Below are positions 20,148 to 32,569 of a DNA stretch of 64,000 nt, piece by piece. The notes beneath the pieces were generated by a model. That model did not search any database. It was given only the letters and a program-made list of their open reading frames with translations, and was not told the DNA's origin. This stretch comes from Patiria miniata (taxonomy: Eukaryota > Echinodermata > Asteroidea > Valvatida > Asterinidae). Position 1 is the first letter of the stretch, and each line of letters opens with the position of its first letter. A program made the position numbers and the translations under genes. Location of the stretch: contig NW_024037069.1 in the NCBI RefSeq assembly GCF_015706575.1, positions 37,469,315-37,533,314 on the forward strand, in the 5' to 3' direction.

Positions 20148-23100
20148 GCCTGCTGCACGATTGTCCAGGGGAATTAAATCACGGCGATTGATGCAACTTG
20201 TTCGGAAATTATTCATTATTCCACCATACAAATATAAGATTTGAAGTCTTTGAATTTTTTTTTCTATACCCACCAGAGTAACTGCTGGTCGTTTGGCCGG
20301 TTCCGCAAACGCATTCATACTGCCTATACAATACACTGGCCATGGTGTGACTGTATTAACCAGTGCTGCTATTGACAAGTATTGTTGATGACGGCCCCCT
20401 AGCGCGGTGCACTTTATTTATTTTGGCATGAATCTTTCTTTTTTTACAACTTACAAAGAAATTGAGAATTTCTATTAATCCTTGTTTAAAAATGTCGAAT
20501 TTGATGATCATTTCTGGGTGTTCAGTGCAAAAAATTGAAAACTAAATTGAAACAAAATGATTTTGTTTCTGTCCAGCTTCCGGACAGCACTGTAGGTTTT
20601 GGATAAAAAAAATTTGGACTTCAAAATTTAAAATACAAAAATCTTTCTTAATACTTCCCACTTAACGCTTTTCCTTTGCTCTAAAAAAATTCACCCCATA
20701 CTTGATGTTGAAGCGGTTGTGCCTAAGGGGTTTGAATCCATTTTAGAGTTACAACTCTCCACATCCAGGGTGCATGAGTCAGCCCAGGCTAGGAGGTGAG
20801 GTTTGTGGGGACCAATTAAGAATAGTGCATAATAATATGTTTCTAACCCAAAGGACATTTCCTGATAAACTAAACGTTTTATATAAAATTTCTTTTTCAT
20901 ACAGACAATGCCAAAGACAAAGAAGAAGATTACGCCGTCCTCCTGATAGGCCATAAGAGGCCATCAGCACATCTTTTTCAGTTTTACCTGTGAAGGTCAA
21001 GAAGAAGTTGAATATTATAGTGAAAGTACATGTAGCTGTGTGTCTTCATCACCATTTCTTTGAATTAATTTATTTATGTGACAAGTTTTTTTGTATAGTG
21101 CTAGCTTCTGGAGTGCTTAAATTATTTGTGTATAACAATTAAACAGACATGCAGGTGTCATAAAGGCAATAAATTTAAAGGCGTTACATACATTTTTATT
21201 AACCAGTACATGTGAAAGAGAAGTGAGGTGTTTGAAAAACTATGCTACTTTGCATGAAAAACTCACAGAACATGTCTATTTCTGTGATTCATCACCATTT
21301 ATTTATATGACACGTATATTTTTGGATTTAAAAGGGGTAGCTTCTTGAGTGCTTTAGTTTTGTATTACATTTACACATGCAGGTATCACGTCAATATATT
21401 GAAAGGGTTATCGGGATATACGTGATGAATGTGTTGACATTTTCTTTTAAGAGCATCACCGAACAGTAGATGAGGTTTGCTAATACAGTTGCCCAAGCAT
21501 GATACATGTACATAGTTAATATGTGCAACAACGTATGAGGAGTAACTGAACATTATAATTAGAAATTGCCATTGCTATGAAACAGCCATAGGATTTATGA
21601 CATTTTTAACAACTTGTTTTAATTTGTTTGTGAAATTTAATTTGAATGTGAAACAATATGTGCATGTATGTGGCCTGTATGTATCTGGCCTGCTGAGGCC
21701 TGTTCCCCCTCCCCTCCCGGCCCCCAGGTTCCCCCTACTGGATGTTGGTGCACACAAAATTAAGCATATTGTGTTGTTACCCTGAACAAATTGAAACACT
21801 CCCCCCCCCCCCCCACAAAAAAAAAGTAAAATAAAAAAAGGAGGAGGGAATAAACAAAAGTAAATAAATAATAATAATTAAATAAACAAATAATATTAAT
21901 AAACAGTGCTCCCCTGCAGACAATGATTCAGTTCCAATTCATCCAGCCATGCAGTAACTTCCTTAAGTGTCATAGGAATTAAAAATGATCCTGGAGAAAA
22001 TATTAATTCAAATTCATAAATAGCTGGTCTATGCTTATGTGAGAAAAAAACAACCAACTGGAGCAATTCGGTACAAGGTTTGTGTCTGGTTCTATCCAAC
22101 GTCAGAGTGTGTCTAAATAAAAATAAGACAACAAAAAAGCAAAATATTAGTGATTGCAAGATGATAGACAGAATGCACAAAAAGCAAGAAAGTCATTTAA
22201 TTGGATTGAAGCAAGTCAAATAATTATAACGTAAAAAAAATCCAACGAACCATAACATTTTCATGGAGTTACATTTTGTAAATTTGGACGCATTATAATG
22301 TGCAGACCTTGGCTCATGCACAGGGAAATATAATCCATATCTTTTCTTGGCAGGTTTGGGGGCAAAAACGATCTAGATTTGGCCAGTAAACAAGGAATAT
22401 TTTCAGTCCAGTCTCGCAGAGGGCGCCGTTTGCGAAACCGGAAAACATTTGCGGAACCGGTCAAAGCACCGACCTCTACAAAATGTCCTGGCAAATTTCT
22501 CTTTCACACGATCACAGAAAACTATTCATATCATGAAGTAGGTGAGTAACTTGCGCATATTTATAGGTAGCTTCCTGTGAAAGCGCGTTTTTTCGCCACA
22601 AGACGCTTCAGACGATTTGCGATTGCGGAACCGGTCAAACGACTGTATAGGGGAAAACTGTGCAGCGGTTCTGTGTGAAATGTCTCCATTTTGATGGACG
22701 TTTTTGTACTTTGTCTTTATTAGTGTTTTGTGCTGCAGGCAATTTTGCGGGCTTCTTGATCTATAGTCATACTCATAGTTCTAGGAGTACATGTAGGTAG
22801 GATTCTTGACTCTCCATAAACTTTGTACACAACCGTGAACTGCACGAAGTGGCCGTTAGTGGCGTCAGGTTGCAACAGATCATCCAAGGAGATAATTAGG
22901 GTTCAAGTAAGTTATGACGGTTCCTTACTTACTATTCTATATGGTACCGTCGATCGACTACATTACCCGCAGTATTTTCATCTTTTCATCGTTGTTTTCG
23001 TCCTTGTTTTAGTTCTCCGCTCCCGCTGCAGCTGTTGGATGAGAATCAATTATTGTATAGCGCCCTCTATAGGTAATCAATATCCTCCGCTCCGCGCATT

Positions 23101-23156
23101 AATTAATGTTGCCCAGCAGTCATACCCGTCACCCGACACTGTTCGAAAGATTTTGG
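20148..23156. other. Non-coding stretch; two copies of TTGCGGAACCGGTCAA
   Basis: No gene is recognised. TTGGCCGGTTCCGCAA lies at 20293-20308 and TTGCGGAACCGGTCAA at 22449-22464 and 22623-22638. There is a C-run at about 21801-21814. The only protein-like candidate is listed separately (21896-22112, minus strand). Confidence 0.45.
21896..22112 (-). CDS. Weak candidate terminal exon, unknown protein
   Basis: Reading the minus strand, a good acceptor (TCTTATTTTTATTTAG) ends at 22113. It is followed by an open frame of about 71 codons to a stop at 21896. The frame is rich in hydrophobic and acidic residues in a protein-like mix (for example YEFELIFSPGSF and EVTAWLDELELN). I recognise no family and no upstream exon. 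It may be a pseudo-exon or part of a decayed transposon. Confidence 0.2.
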
Positions 23157-23330
23157 GTCAACTCGTACCCGAGTTAACTCGTACCCGAGTTAACTCGTAC
23201 CCGAGTTAACTCGTACCCGACTTAACTCGTACCCGAGTTAACTCGTACCCGAATTAACTCGTACCCGAGTTAACTTTTTGGGGTACGAGTTGACTCGGGT
23301 ACGAGTTAACTCGGGTACGAGTTGACCCAT
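23157..23330. repeat. Self-complementary 16-bp satellite
   Basis: Seven tandem copies of ACTCGTACCCGAGTTA (23161-23272, two with single changes) are followed by about three copies in reverse complement (23280-23326: GGGTACGAGTTGACTCGGGT...). The unit contains the palindromes GAGTTAACTC and GGGTAC..; the whole block can fold into one long hairpin. Confidence 0.9.
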
Positions 23331-26312
23331 TTCCGTTCGAAACCGTTACCCGATTTTGGGCCGTCATACAAATACAACGTACAAAAGACACATTCTTAAA
23401 ATCTCAAGTCTCGATAATTACTGAAGCCCAAAAACTCCAAACTTTCTATGCACTGTGCAGGGGCGGCGGCGGAACGAGGGGGGGGGGGGGGGGGGATATT
23501 TACCCAAGCTAGTATAGTGCGCGCCCGGCCCCAAGCCTAGTACAGTGCGCGACACAAACTTGTGCACAAGTCTATTGGAATGTTTCCCTAAATAGGTACC
23601 ATTTCCCGTAGTTATTATGACTTTGCTTAAGGTGCAAATTGCACAAAATTAGTTTTGAATCATTTTATGAACTTCCAGCCGATGCTAACAATAATTTTAT
23701 TAGCGAGTCGAGTGCATTCATGGGTGGCGTTTTGAGGTTTGGCGAAGTTAACAAAAATCCTGAAATTTCCTGACGTAGGAAAATGAAAACAGAATCTATA
23801 GGGGTGGACGTGGCCTGGTGGGGCAGGGCCCCCCTTGGCGAACAATTGCCCCCCCCCCCCCACGGCAAAAGCCATACAGGTATTTTTGTATTGTTTATGG
23901 TAGTGGTCTCCCCTAGTTTGTGATATGACCGCCCCCCCCCTATGCACTGTGGTGCGATCTGAGGCTATTTCTTTACCACTTTATTTATTTCTGAGACCAC
24001 TTTAACAAAATCTTTTTGAAGAAAAGATGGTGGTGTACGCAGTGGTTACTTTTGGGGGGGGGGGGGGCGGGGGAGCATGGCCCCGTTACTCCCCCCTCCC
24101 CGGATCCGCCCTTGGGTGCACGCAAGTAAATCGGTCCGAAATTGCCTACGCCGGCCAAATCACGATTTGCAGGCCCTCAGATTTTCCGTTATTAGAGCAT
24201 TTTGAAGGCCAGGAACTTTGATTGATTTGTTTAAAAAAGAAGGTTGGAAGCCGTGCAGAGGACTGCAAGCTCGTATTTTTGAGAAATTTAGATGAAATTA
24301 GACCCTAAAGTGGTTCTATTTTGCCATGTAGCGTAGGCGTCCCTTTTCAAAATATCAACACTATCCGATTCGGGGGCATCATTCTCACTTATCTACATCT
24401 TAAATGTTATATTAATGCATGGATTGAATATAGTCTTTCTTTCCTTATTCCGCGTCCGCCAAACTGACTCTGACTTTTTTTTGCTGCAAGCAAATATTTG
24501 TTTTGGCATCGCGGTAAAGTCAGTCTGTCATTGACCGTAATACGCATGCGTGAAACATATCACGTGAACTAATGAATACGTCACCTGATTCGGAATACCG
24601 AGACATGTTAGTATTATATTCTATTTTTTATGTTGGTTGCCTATAAGCACGCTGCGCGCTAAATCGGTGGCCTGAATGCAGCAGGTTCGGGTTCAATTCG
24701 TGGAGGAATTTGACATTTTCATTTTTTTCCGCAAAACATAATTTTCTTCCCTAAATTGGGTTTAATCAAGTCCTGATGATTGATAAAATATATTGCCCCT
24801 TCTTCTTCTCATTCATGGCTCTGGAGGATTAAAAAAAGAACCTCAGTCCAAGAACCCTTCCGTTATCAACAGATGCATGCGCATTATGGTTATAATTCCC
24901 CGAGTAGTACGACATGTTCCTCAGAAACACAAAGGTGCTCACAAAGTCATGATAATGACGAGAAAAATGTACCCAAAGAAAATAATAATTCGTCTTTCAG
25001 ATATTTATTCACAATTTCATTGCCGTGTCTTTCTTAACATGAAAATGAAACAAAAGCAGTTAAATGCGGTTATATGCCTTTTTAATTAAAATTGTATGAC
25101 CTGAATAGGCCTAATATTTCACCTTTTGTGGTGCACTCGAAAGCGCGATATATGATATTGGAGTCAACAAGGGCGGATCGGGGGGGGGGGGCAACGGGGG
25201 CTATGCCCCCCTCCAAACCCCCCCCCCCCCGAAACCGTCAATTTTTTTTCTAAGTGGCGTCGCAATAATAATAATAGAGGCAGACACTGCGTACACCACC
25301 ATCTTTTCCTCCAAAAGAAAAATTGATTTAAGTGGTCAGAAACAGCCTCAGATCGCACCACAGAGCATCTAGAATCTAATAAAAATTCCGGGGCCTTTAA
25401 GTGGGCCCCGAACCCCACGCCCTAATTTTTGGGACCCACTTTTTTGTCTTCTGGATCCGCCCTTCGGAATCAAGCGCAGGTACTTTGATTGCTGTTCTGA
25501 AATTGAGTAGTTTTTGTTTTCTTAATGAGGAGCTTGCCTTACAATAACTGGAAAGTGCGATGTTACAGAAAATTTCACAGGACAGGGAAACATTGGCACT
25601 CAATGGTAGATGTGGAACTACAGCACTGAACTGACACTTTCTGTACAATATAAGTGCATTCGTCTTGCTTGATTTGCTTAAACTTTAAAGTTACTTGTAA
25701 TTTTAAAATAGGTTTTTCCGGCTATTTCAAAACATTAATCATACCGTTTTGATAATTCCAATTCGGCCATTAACATCGATTTTATTGCACTTCCAATGTT
25801 TAATTTCGTCTTTTGTTAGGCAATTTCAAATTCAGTTCAAGTAAATTCACACAATGATCACACGTTTTCGTCCCGGTGTATTCAATTTCGGCTCGTCTTC
25901 GCTAAACCTTGTTATTCAGAAATCAATTTTTTTCTATATTATTGATTGATATAAGACGAATTCGATCTCTGGATGCTGCCATTCGGCAACAGAATTTGAT
26001 CTATAATGACGAATATTCTCGACCCGGTGACTAAAGAGGGTGACCAAACTTTGAAATTGAATGGTAAATGACTCTATTGGTTTTGGTAAAAGTGTGTGGA
26101 ACATTTTCGTGGACGAAATTGAATGTTATAGAGTTGGTGAATTTGAATCTTTTAAAATAGCCAGGAAAACCTACACCGTAATACTCCACAATGTTATAAC
26201 CTTTATACACACACATCGTTTTGATGATGCAGAATTATTTTCACAAATTCTAACAATAGTTAACTTGCTATATTATAGAAAACATATATACATGTACATG
26301 TACCTTGTTATT
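23331..26312. repeat. Poly-G/poly-C-bearing dispersed repeats, no gene
   Basis: G- or C-runs of 10 or more lie near 23478, 23850, 23930, 24053, 25180 and 25218. They sit within related text: CAGTGGTTACTTTTGGGGGG at about 24040, and the inverse copy around 25265-25350 with GTACACCACCATCTTTTCCT and GATCGCACCACAGAGCATCT, then ATAAAAATTCCGGGGCCTTT and GGATCCGCCCTT. This is a dispersed repeat in both orientations. Nothing else is recognised. Confidence 0.55.
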
Positions 26313-26688
26313 TTAAAGGCATATTTTTTAGGATCATTTGCTTTTCATGCATTTTGTTCGTTTCCAATAATAACACCAAACAAAATCCCCCCAAAACATG
26401 TTCAGAACCTATCAGCTGCTGAAGTTTCAGCTCAGTGAATATTACACTTTTCGAGAAAGCTCTATAAAACTATGCACTCTCTTTTGATCCCGAAACACAA
26501 TTTCGTCTATAACATAACTCTTTATTTCTAAAAAATCAGTCGATGGACTCCTCATATTTTACATATCAGCAAGCCAAAAACGAGATAATTTCACGGGGTG
26601 CTTAGTACCATTACAATCTTTAATCAAGCTTCTTAATGACAATTCGGTAGGTCACTTTGGGATATTATGCAAATGATCTTGCCTTTAA
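26313..26688. mobile_element. TTAA-flanked MITE (~376 bp)
   Basis: It begins TTAAAGGCATATTTTTTAGG and ends AAATGATCTTGCCTTTAA; both ends are inverse (AGGCA/TGCCT) next to TTAA. Relatives lie at 46870-47160, 51045-51428 and 53599-53800 (shared text TGAAGTTTCAGCTCAGTG.ATATTACACTTTTCGAGAAA). TTAA duplications with purine-rich 5' ends fit Kolobok-type or piggyBac-type non-autonomous elements. The assignment is an inference. Confidence 0.65.
26521..26526 (-). terminator. Candidate poly(A) signal for gene A
   Basis: AATAAA on the minus strand, about 207 bases after the stop codon at 26733 and inside the MITE at 26313-26688. It is the nearest canonical hexamer that I saw downstream of the gene. Confidence 0.35.
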
Positions 26689-26732
26689 TTCAATGAGTGA
26701 CGTATATGCTTATTTCAACTGAATAGTGTGAA

Positions 26733-29322
26733 CTAAGCACATTTTTGGTGAAGCTTCCAGTACCCCTCGGCATTGCCCCATGAAGACACACCAAAGTGCA
26801 CGCGAGTCGGAACTCGCTGGTGGTATGCACCGGCGTCCCATTCCACGAAAGCCGCCTCCTGTCCTCCTTTACCGATTCTGACCACGCCCCCTTTGTAGTC
26901 GATCCAGAAAGGGCGGTACTCACTGGCGTTGACCAACCCTTGTTCCTCATGTGTAGCCACTATATCCAGACAGATCAAGTAGCATGGTCTCACGTTCGCC
27001 TTGGTATTCACTCTCCCACCGATGTCTAGAGATGAAAAATAGTAAAACCTGATCCGTTCAATTTTAGGTTATTTCAGCACTCGATCGGCAAAACGCCGAA
27101 AGTGCCCATGTCTTGTAACTTGTTTTAAATGCTATCCTTGAAAATGCACCTTTGTGTTCCATTTAACCTTATATTAAATGTGTTTTTTTATTGTGCCAGT
27201 TTGAAGGGTAATTAGGTGCCTTTCTATTTTTTGATAATGCGAATTGCTGCATTCATGAACAAAATTGTGATTTTATTACTGGCATGAACCTTATGAAGCT
27301 TATGAATTGGGCTTTCATATCCTCGATTTTGAAAGTGCTACATGCAAAACTTCCCTAAAACAATGGTCCCAACATGGGGTTTCGGGTTTTTTTACTCACC
27401 CTATAGACACTTGTTTGTGGCGTCCTTATACAAGTCGTTACAGAACTGTCATTAAAGCACGGCTTTTTTTTAAGGAAATAATAATATACAGGGGTTTTCT
27501 ACTCACTTATTTCGGCAAAAACGGACTCGTCAGTATTATGCTCAGCCAGGGCTATGCTAGCACCCTGCTTGATCTTCACATCGAAGTCCAACCGGAAAGG
27601 CGTGCTGAAGGGTTCCAGCAGGAATTTGAAGGTGCGTGGTAACTTGGCTTCAGTGAATACCGAACAAACTGGGAGGAAAAAAAGACATTTGTTTGGAACT
27701 TTCGACTCAAAATTTTTGTTTCTATTGACACATGTAAACATGGTTCGGTATAACCTTCACTGACGTGTGGAAGTCTGCATTTTTGTCGTTGGTGCGAGCA
27801 TACTGAGCTCACTTTGCTGAAACATAATTCTGCGAAGAGCAAGCTGCTTATATAGCAGAAAGGCTAAACGCAGATGATAATTTCGTACAATTTGATGTCT
27901 AAAAATTCCGGCGGACAAAGCTGTCATTTTCAAGTTTGCCTAACACTAACACGCGCCAGAGTTGTAATGACTCGAGTCAATGACTCGACTCGTGTCCGAC
28001 TCTAGTCATAAAATTCAGTGACTCGGTACAACTCTGACATGCTCTGCTGAACAAAACGAACCATGGATCTATCCCCATCTTGCACAAACGAACTGTCTTA
28101 TTCGAAATGTAAAATCAAAACTGTATTCAAATAAAAATTCACTCCCACCGACTAAAACTTGGGAATGAATTTTCACTCGAGTTTGGACTGAAGTGATTCT
28201 TTTTTTCCCACAGAGTATTTCAATCTAAAATTAGAGTTATTTTCACCATAGTTTCACTCTTTGGAATTTCCAGAGAAGGTACCACACCCAAGATGTACTG
28301 TATTGCTAGCTCCGTCCGACGGCCGAAGATACATTTTGTTTTTAACTAGCCTTTTTCACTAGCGATACAGATGTTATTTAGAGACATCGAACCCACCCCC
28401 CCCAAAAAAAAATCGGCCCACGTTAAGGTATGGACTAAATTATTACTTAAAGAATTTCGAACTGCTGCGGACCAACATAATTCAGTTCCCACAAGGCAGA
28501 CTGGTTCCATCCTTCCCTTTAAATCAAGTATGAGAGAACAAGAAGAATCAGTCTACCTGTTAGGCGAATCTGTTTGTGTGCAAAAGTATAGGCTAATCCA
28601 AAATATCAAAAAACTTTTTTCCCCCAGAGAGTTGTAGACGCCAAAATAACAAAAAAGTAACCTTTTTTTCCGTACAAATAAAACTCTCCAGTGTAAGGGG
28701 AAAATTTAATTTGTTGAAGAACACTGACAGTAAAACTTCAATAATCTGACCATGTGCGTCGCTAGGATGGGGCGGGGGGGGGGGGGGAGCGCTTGCCCCC
28801 CAGAAAAGCCGAAAAAGGGAGAAAAAAAGGAGAAAAAAGAAGAAGTGTGAAGTCATATTTGCTATTAATTTAATACACATTTTAAAAAATGGGCGTCTGC
28901 AGGGATGTCAAATGGGGTGAGGTGGGCAAAGTAATGTCCTCCCACCTACCCTCGAAAAAATGATAAATTGAGAATATGCTAGAGAAAGTACAAGTTTTTC
29001 CGAAAAATGTGCTTTGCATGCCCACCGCCCTATAAAAATCCTGGCGACGCCCATGAATCTGATGACGAGAATGTCACAATTTTACCGTGCACATTGTCTA
29101 CTCACACTGAAGGTCACCGCCCGTCTTGGGTTTGGTCTTCGGTCGGCAGTGAGCCCTGAACGCCGCAAATGCCTTGCTTCGGAGCTCGGCGAGATCGTCA
29201 CCGGCTGAAGCCCGTGTCGTGGTGCCGCACATCTCGCCTCGGCAAACGGTAAGGGAGTACAATAATCCCGGTAACAGGAGAGCTGCAGGCAGGCAAGCTG
29301 ACCTCTGCATCTCAAGTTCCAC
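26733..29322 (-). CDS. Secreted protein with FAMeT-like (Methyltransf_FA) domain, gene A
   Basis: Three exons on the minus strand: 29322-29106, 27668-27507 and 27025-26733 (stop TAG), joined by GT-AG introns, both phase 1, giving 223 residues. Exon 1 starts MELEMQRS and gives a signal peptide of about 29 residues (an alternative start is Met5), then a CGT..T..A..GDD..LR.K...FRA.CR segment. Exon 2 encodes FKFLLEPFSTPFRLDF and DVKIKQGASIALAE. Exon 3 carries the domain core FWIDYKGGVVRIGKGGQEAA, then EWDAGAYHQRVPTRV and FGVSSWGNAEGYW. That pattern matches the farnesoic acid O-methyltransferase-like domain, named after a crustacean protein; the domain is not itself proof of methyltransferase activity. 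Paralogue B lies 6.3 kb upstream on the same strand. It is probably extracellular; function unknown. Exon borders are predicted by eye. Confidence 0.8.
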
Positions 29323-30598
29323 CAGATGCAGACTGTAATCACCGTATGAACGATGGTGGTATAAAATGGTGTATGCTTCTAAGTGGAGATCTCCTAATTA
29401 ATAATAGACCATTCAAAAAGTTGCATGATTACTTCATCTGACGCATTTGCAATTTACGTCAAAGTGTCAAGAAGTATGAAGCCCAACATTCGCTGCGAAA
29501 TTTGCCCGAGTTGAAATATGTTCAACTGTTACGAATTCGCAGCGCGAATACTCGCCATAACGTCACAAATTCGCGTTCGCTTTTGCTTTCGCGCAGAGTA
29601 TGAACCGGGCTTCAAGTTATTCGCGCCATTTACTAATTCGTTCCACGAATTATGATTATTTCGCACGAATTACTAACTCGTATAGAGATGTATTTAATGT
29701 TGGTTTGGTCAAGGTTTGGTAAAATAACGACACATATACAGCTACTTAGTCATATCCGTTAGATAGGATAATTTCCGTATTCGTCACTATTGCAAATTAT
29801 GGATTTGTTATTGTGACTGATTCGCCACAGGCGGGGCTTCAAATCTTAAAATCCAGACAAAAATTAAGAATTTTGGCATAAATACTTGAAGGAGCAATCT
29901 TAAAACACCCCCAAATCGCCAAAGTGGTCGATTCGCCGTTATGTCAGCTCTGCGACGGTCTACGCCAACCACGGATCTATACACACAAAGATAAACGACT
30001 CGGCCCAACTCCTGGTTAGACGCGCGGCCTGTACTGGTGGCAAATACCATGAATACTTTTCAAAAAAGACCACTGCGCGCGGTGGCTTTCAGATTTGTAA
30101 GGCTCTGCGCCCGATTTGGCCTCGAAGTCTGTCAAGCCAGCGAATTATATTTTCGAATATTCACGATCTACGTTTTTGGTCTTTATTACTGAATTCTGAT
30201 AAGTGATAACTACATAGTCATGGTAATGCCGAGCACAATATCTTTAGCTTTAAGATGAACAATGAAATGTCGCTTTTGTTTCATCGTTCGGCATCCTATC
30301 TCTCTAAAACTTTTTAATATATAAAAGCCTAATTCAAAACGAAATTTGGGTACGATGTTCTCCTCGAAATTTGACGTTTATTTCCTGGGTAAATAATTCA
30401 TCTATGACGACAAAAACTGCACAATACCATCTGTTATATCCTGAAGTATTTATTTCAAAAAAAAAATAATTTGGAACAATTATATCTTAAATAAGAAGTA
30501 GTTTTACTTACAGTTTTATGAATATTTCCGTTTTAGATGTCGTGCAAAAACCCAACACAATGGCACATCTGGAAAATTTGCGATTACGCGCCAACGGG
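29323..30598. other. Intergenic, upstream of gene A
   Basis: This is the putative promoter side of gene A. Nothing definite is seen: no clear TATA box and no repeat match. There is a run of near-repeated CGAATTCG/ATTCGC-type words around 29530-29690. Confidence 0.4.
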
Positions 30599-30722
30599 TA
30601 ATAACAAGGGAATAAATGTGTGCTCGAGAGGTTTTTATCACTCTGTTTAAGACCACTTAGAGTCTGGGTGCTGATAATTACCCGAGCCGGAGGCGAGGGT
30701 AATTATCAGCACCCAGACTCTA
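30599..30722. repeat. Inverted-repeat unit with a 26-bp palindrome
   Basis: TAGAGTCTGGGTGCTGATAA (arm 30658-30683) is followed by 13 bases and the exact inverse arm (30697-30722). The left part, 30599-30683, is also present in inverse form at 34498-34580, 3.8 kb away. Confidence 0.8.
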
Positions 30723-31319
30723 ATACCCCTGCGATTGCTCCTCAATTTACCCCAGCACGCTAAAAAACGTTTAAATAGGCCTATAATACAGAAGAGCTGG
30801 GTGACTATTCCTGTTAAAGATTTAGTTCCCTTTATTAAAAGTAGCGTTGACGACTTCCGCCTCAGTTCCATGGGTTGGGTCACAACTAGGAAAATTAGCC
30901 TCACTAATGATAGACTTGAAATCAAGTCGGTAATTATTGGCGGGGTTTTGTTCGCCTGTCGCATGCCGCGCCGTCCCACCTTGCATGCGGGGACGGTTCG
31001 TGCACCCTCGACCCCAACATGCGGGTACATCTATTCCAATAACCAACTTGAATACTTTGAATACTTGAATACGCACAGCGTATGGCAACTGCTACCAGAT
31101 TTGGACGGAGCAGCCCGATTGGTTAAGAATCAGGAGAAGTATGCGTTTAGTATCACGTGCACGCACACGATACGCGAGTTGTGCGGTAAATGCAATACAG
31201 CCGGGGATATCCCCCCCCCCCCCCCAACGAGCGGTGGTAGTACGGCAGATCATGGATGATGGGATTGAGCCTTTTATGATTCAGGCATGGAACTGGGTGC
31301 ACAGTCAGAGTATGTCTGT

Positions 31320-31455
31320 TGGCCATCGCAGATTTTTGTCCATTGAAAAAATATATATAGAATAACATGCAATGGCAGCCAATTTTGCCACTTTTGAAAA
31401 TTGCTCGTTATTCTACCTATATGTTTTTTTTCAAAGGACAAATCTGCGATGGCCC
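31320..31455. repeat. Short foldback repeat
   Basis: GGCCATCGCAGATTTTTGTCC (arm about 31320-31340) and its inverse GGACAAATCTGCGATGGCC (31437-31455) bracket about 95 bases, with further inverse words inside (TATATATAGAATAAC / GTTATTCTACCTATAT). Confidence 0.75.
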
Positions 31456-32569
31456 TATAGCCAAATATTTTTCTTAAAGGCATAGTCTGACCGTGTGCAA
31501 AATTAATACCATGCTTGTATCATCAAAGGCACAATCCCCATATTAATATTTCCCTATCTGCCCCACTACATTATAATTTTTACGCTTATGGACTCGTATT
31601 TCCACAACCAAACTTCAAAATCACAAAATAAGTGTTAACAATTATACAATACACAATGCCTACTCAAGTGAAAGGCGTCCCGAACGTTGTCTTGATCCTG
31701 CGGTAGTTCCGGCTCAATCCCGCGACCGACAGTGCTTGTGTAGTAGGTCCGCCGCTGCCGCGGTCCGCTCCTGCCGCGTCTGGTCAGAGGTATTCTCGCA
31801 ATCCCAAAAGCTCGAAATTGGGTGACTCCTATAGCTTGTCCGAAAAGGTTGTTTCAGCAACTTGGCTCTCAATAGCTCAAGCAATAAAAGCTAGTCTAGC
31901 AATTCTCTAGTCTAGCAATAACGTTACAGAAAAACTATCTCAAAATCATCGAGGCTGGCCTCCAACCTCTGCGCGGACTCTCAGCTGAAAAATGTGCCGC
32001 GCCTCATTCCAAACTGGTTTGCTTTTTAAACCCGTATGAAAATCGGACTCGTAATCGGATTCTTTTCCCCTTTTATTGGCTAAACCCTCTCACGTGACCG
32101 GTCCCTCTCCTAATTATCTATGCATGAGCATGCGCAATACCATCTATGAGACCGTATTTCATAAAAGCTAAATTCATGCTACACCTGCGTAAATATTTTA
32201 GCGATGCCACATACCATAATGGTCCACGAATTCGGTACGTATGCTTTCAAATGACAAAATAAACATTCAATATTCATAATGTGTATGCAAAGTATTAACG
32301 CGCTAACCAAAAGCACCTTGACTGGAGTCGACCGTATACCATTCGTTGACGGTTCATTAGCTTCCGGAAATGGTTTTGGGCGTGGCGGCCCAAAGGAAAT
32401 AAATGTTGTTTCTCTCAACCACTACGTTTTACCGAAATCAGACATTTTCGGCCACTTAAAATAAATAATTGTTTGTCATTTTAATGGGTCTTTTTGGATC
32501 AACTATGTACCACCTTGTGACAGCACGCACTTGATTTTCAAAGGGGATTCATAATTACGGAACGCTGGA

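Noticed and set aside
30735..31259. 174-codon plus-strand open frame
   Set aside because: It begins at a dispersed inverted repeat, crosses a C-run that yields a proline string, has no domain pattern and lacks supporting splice or start context.
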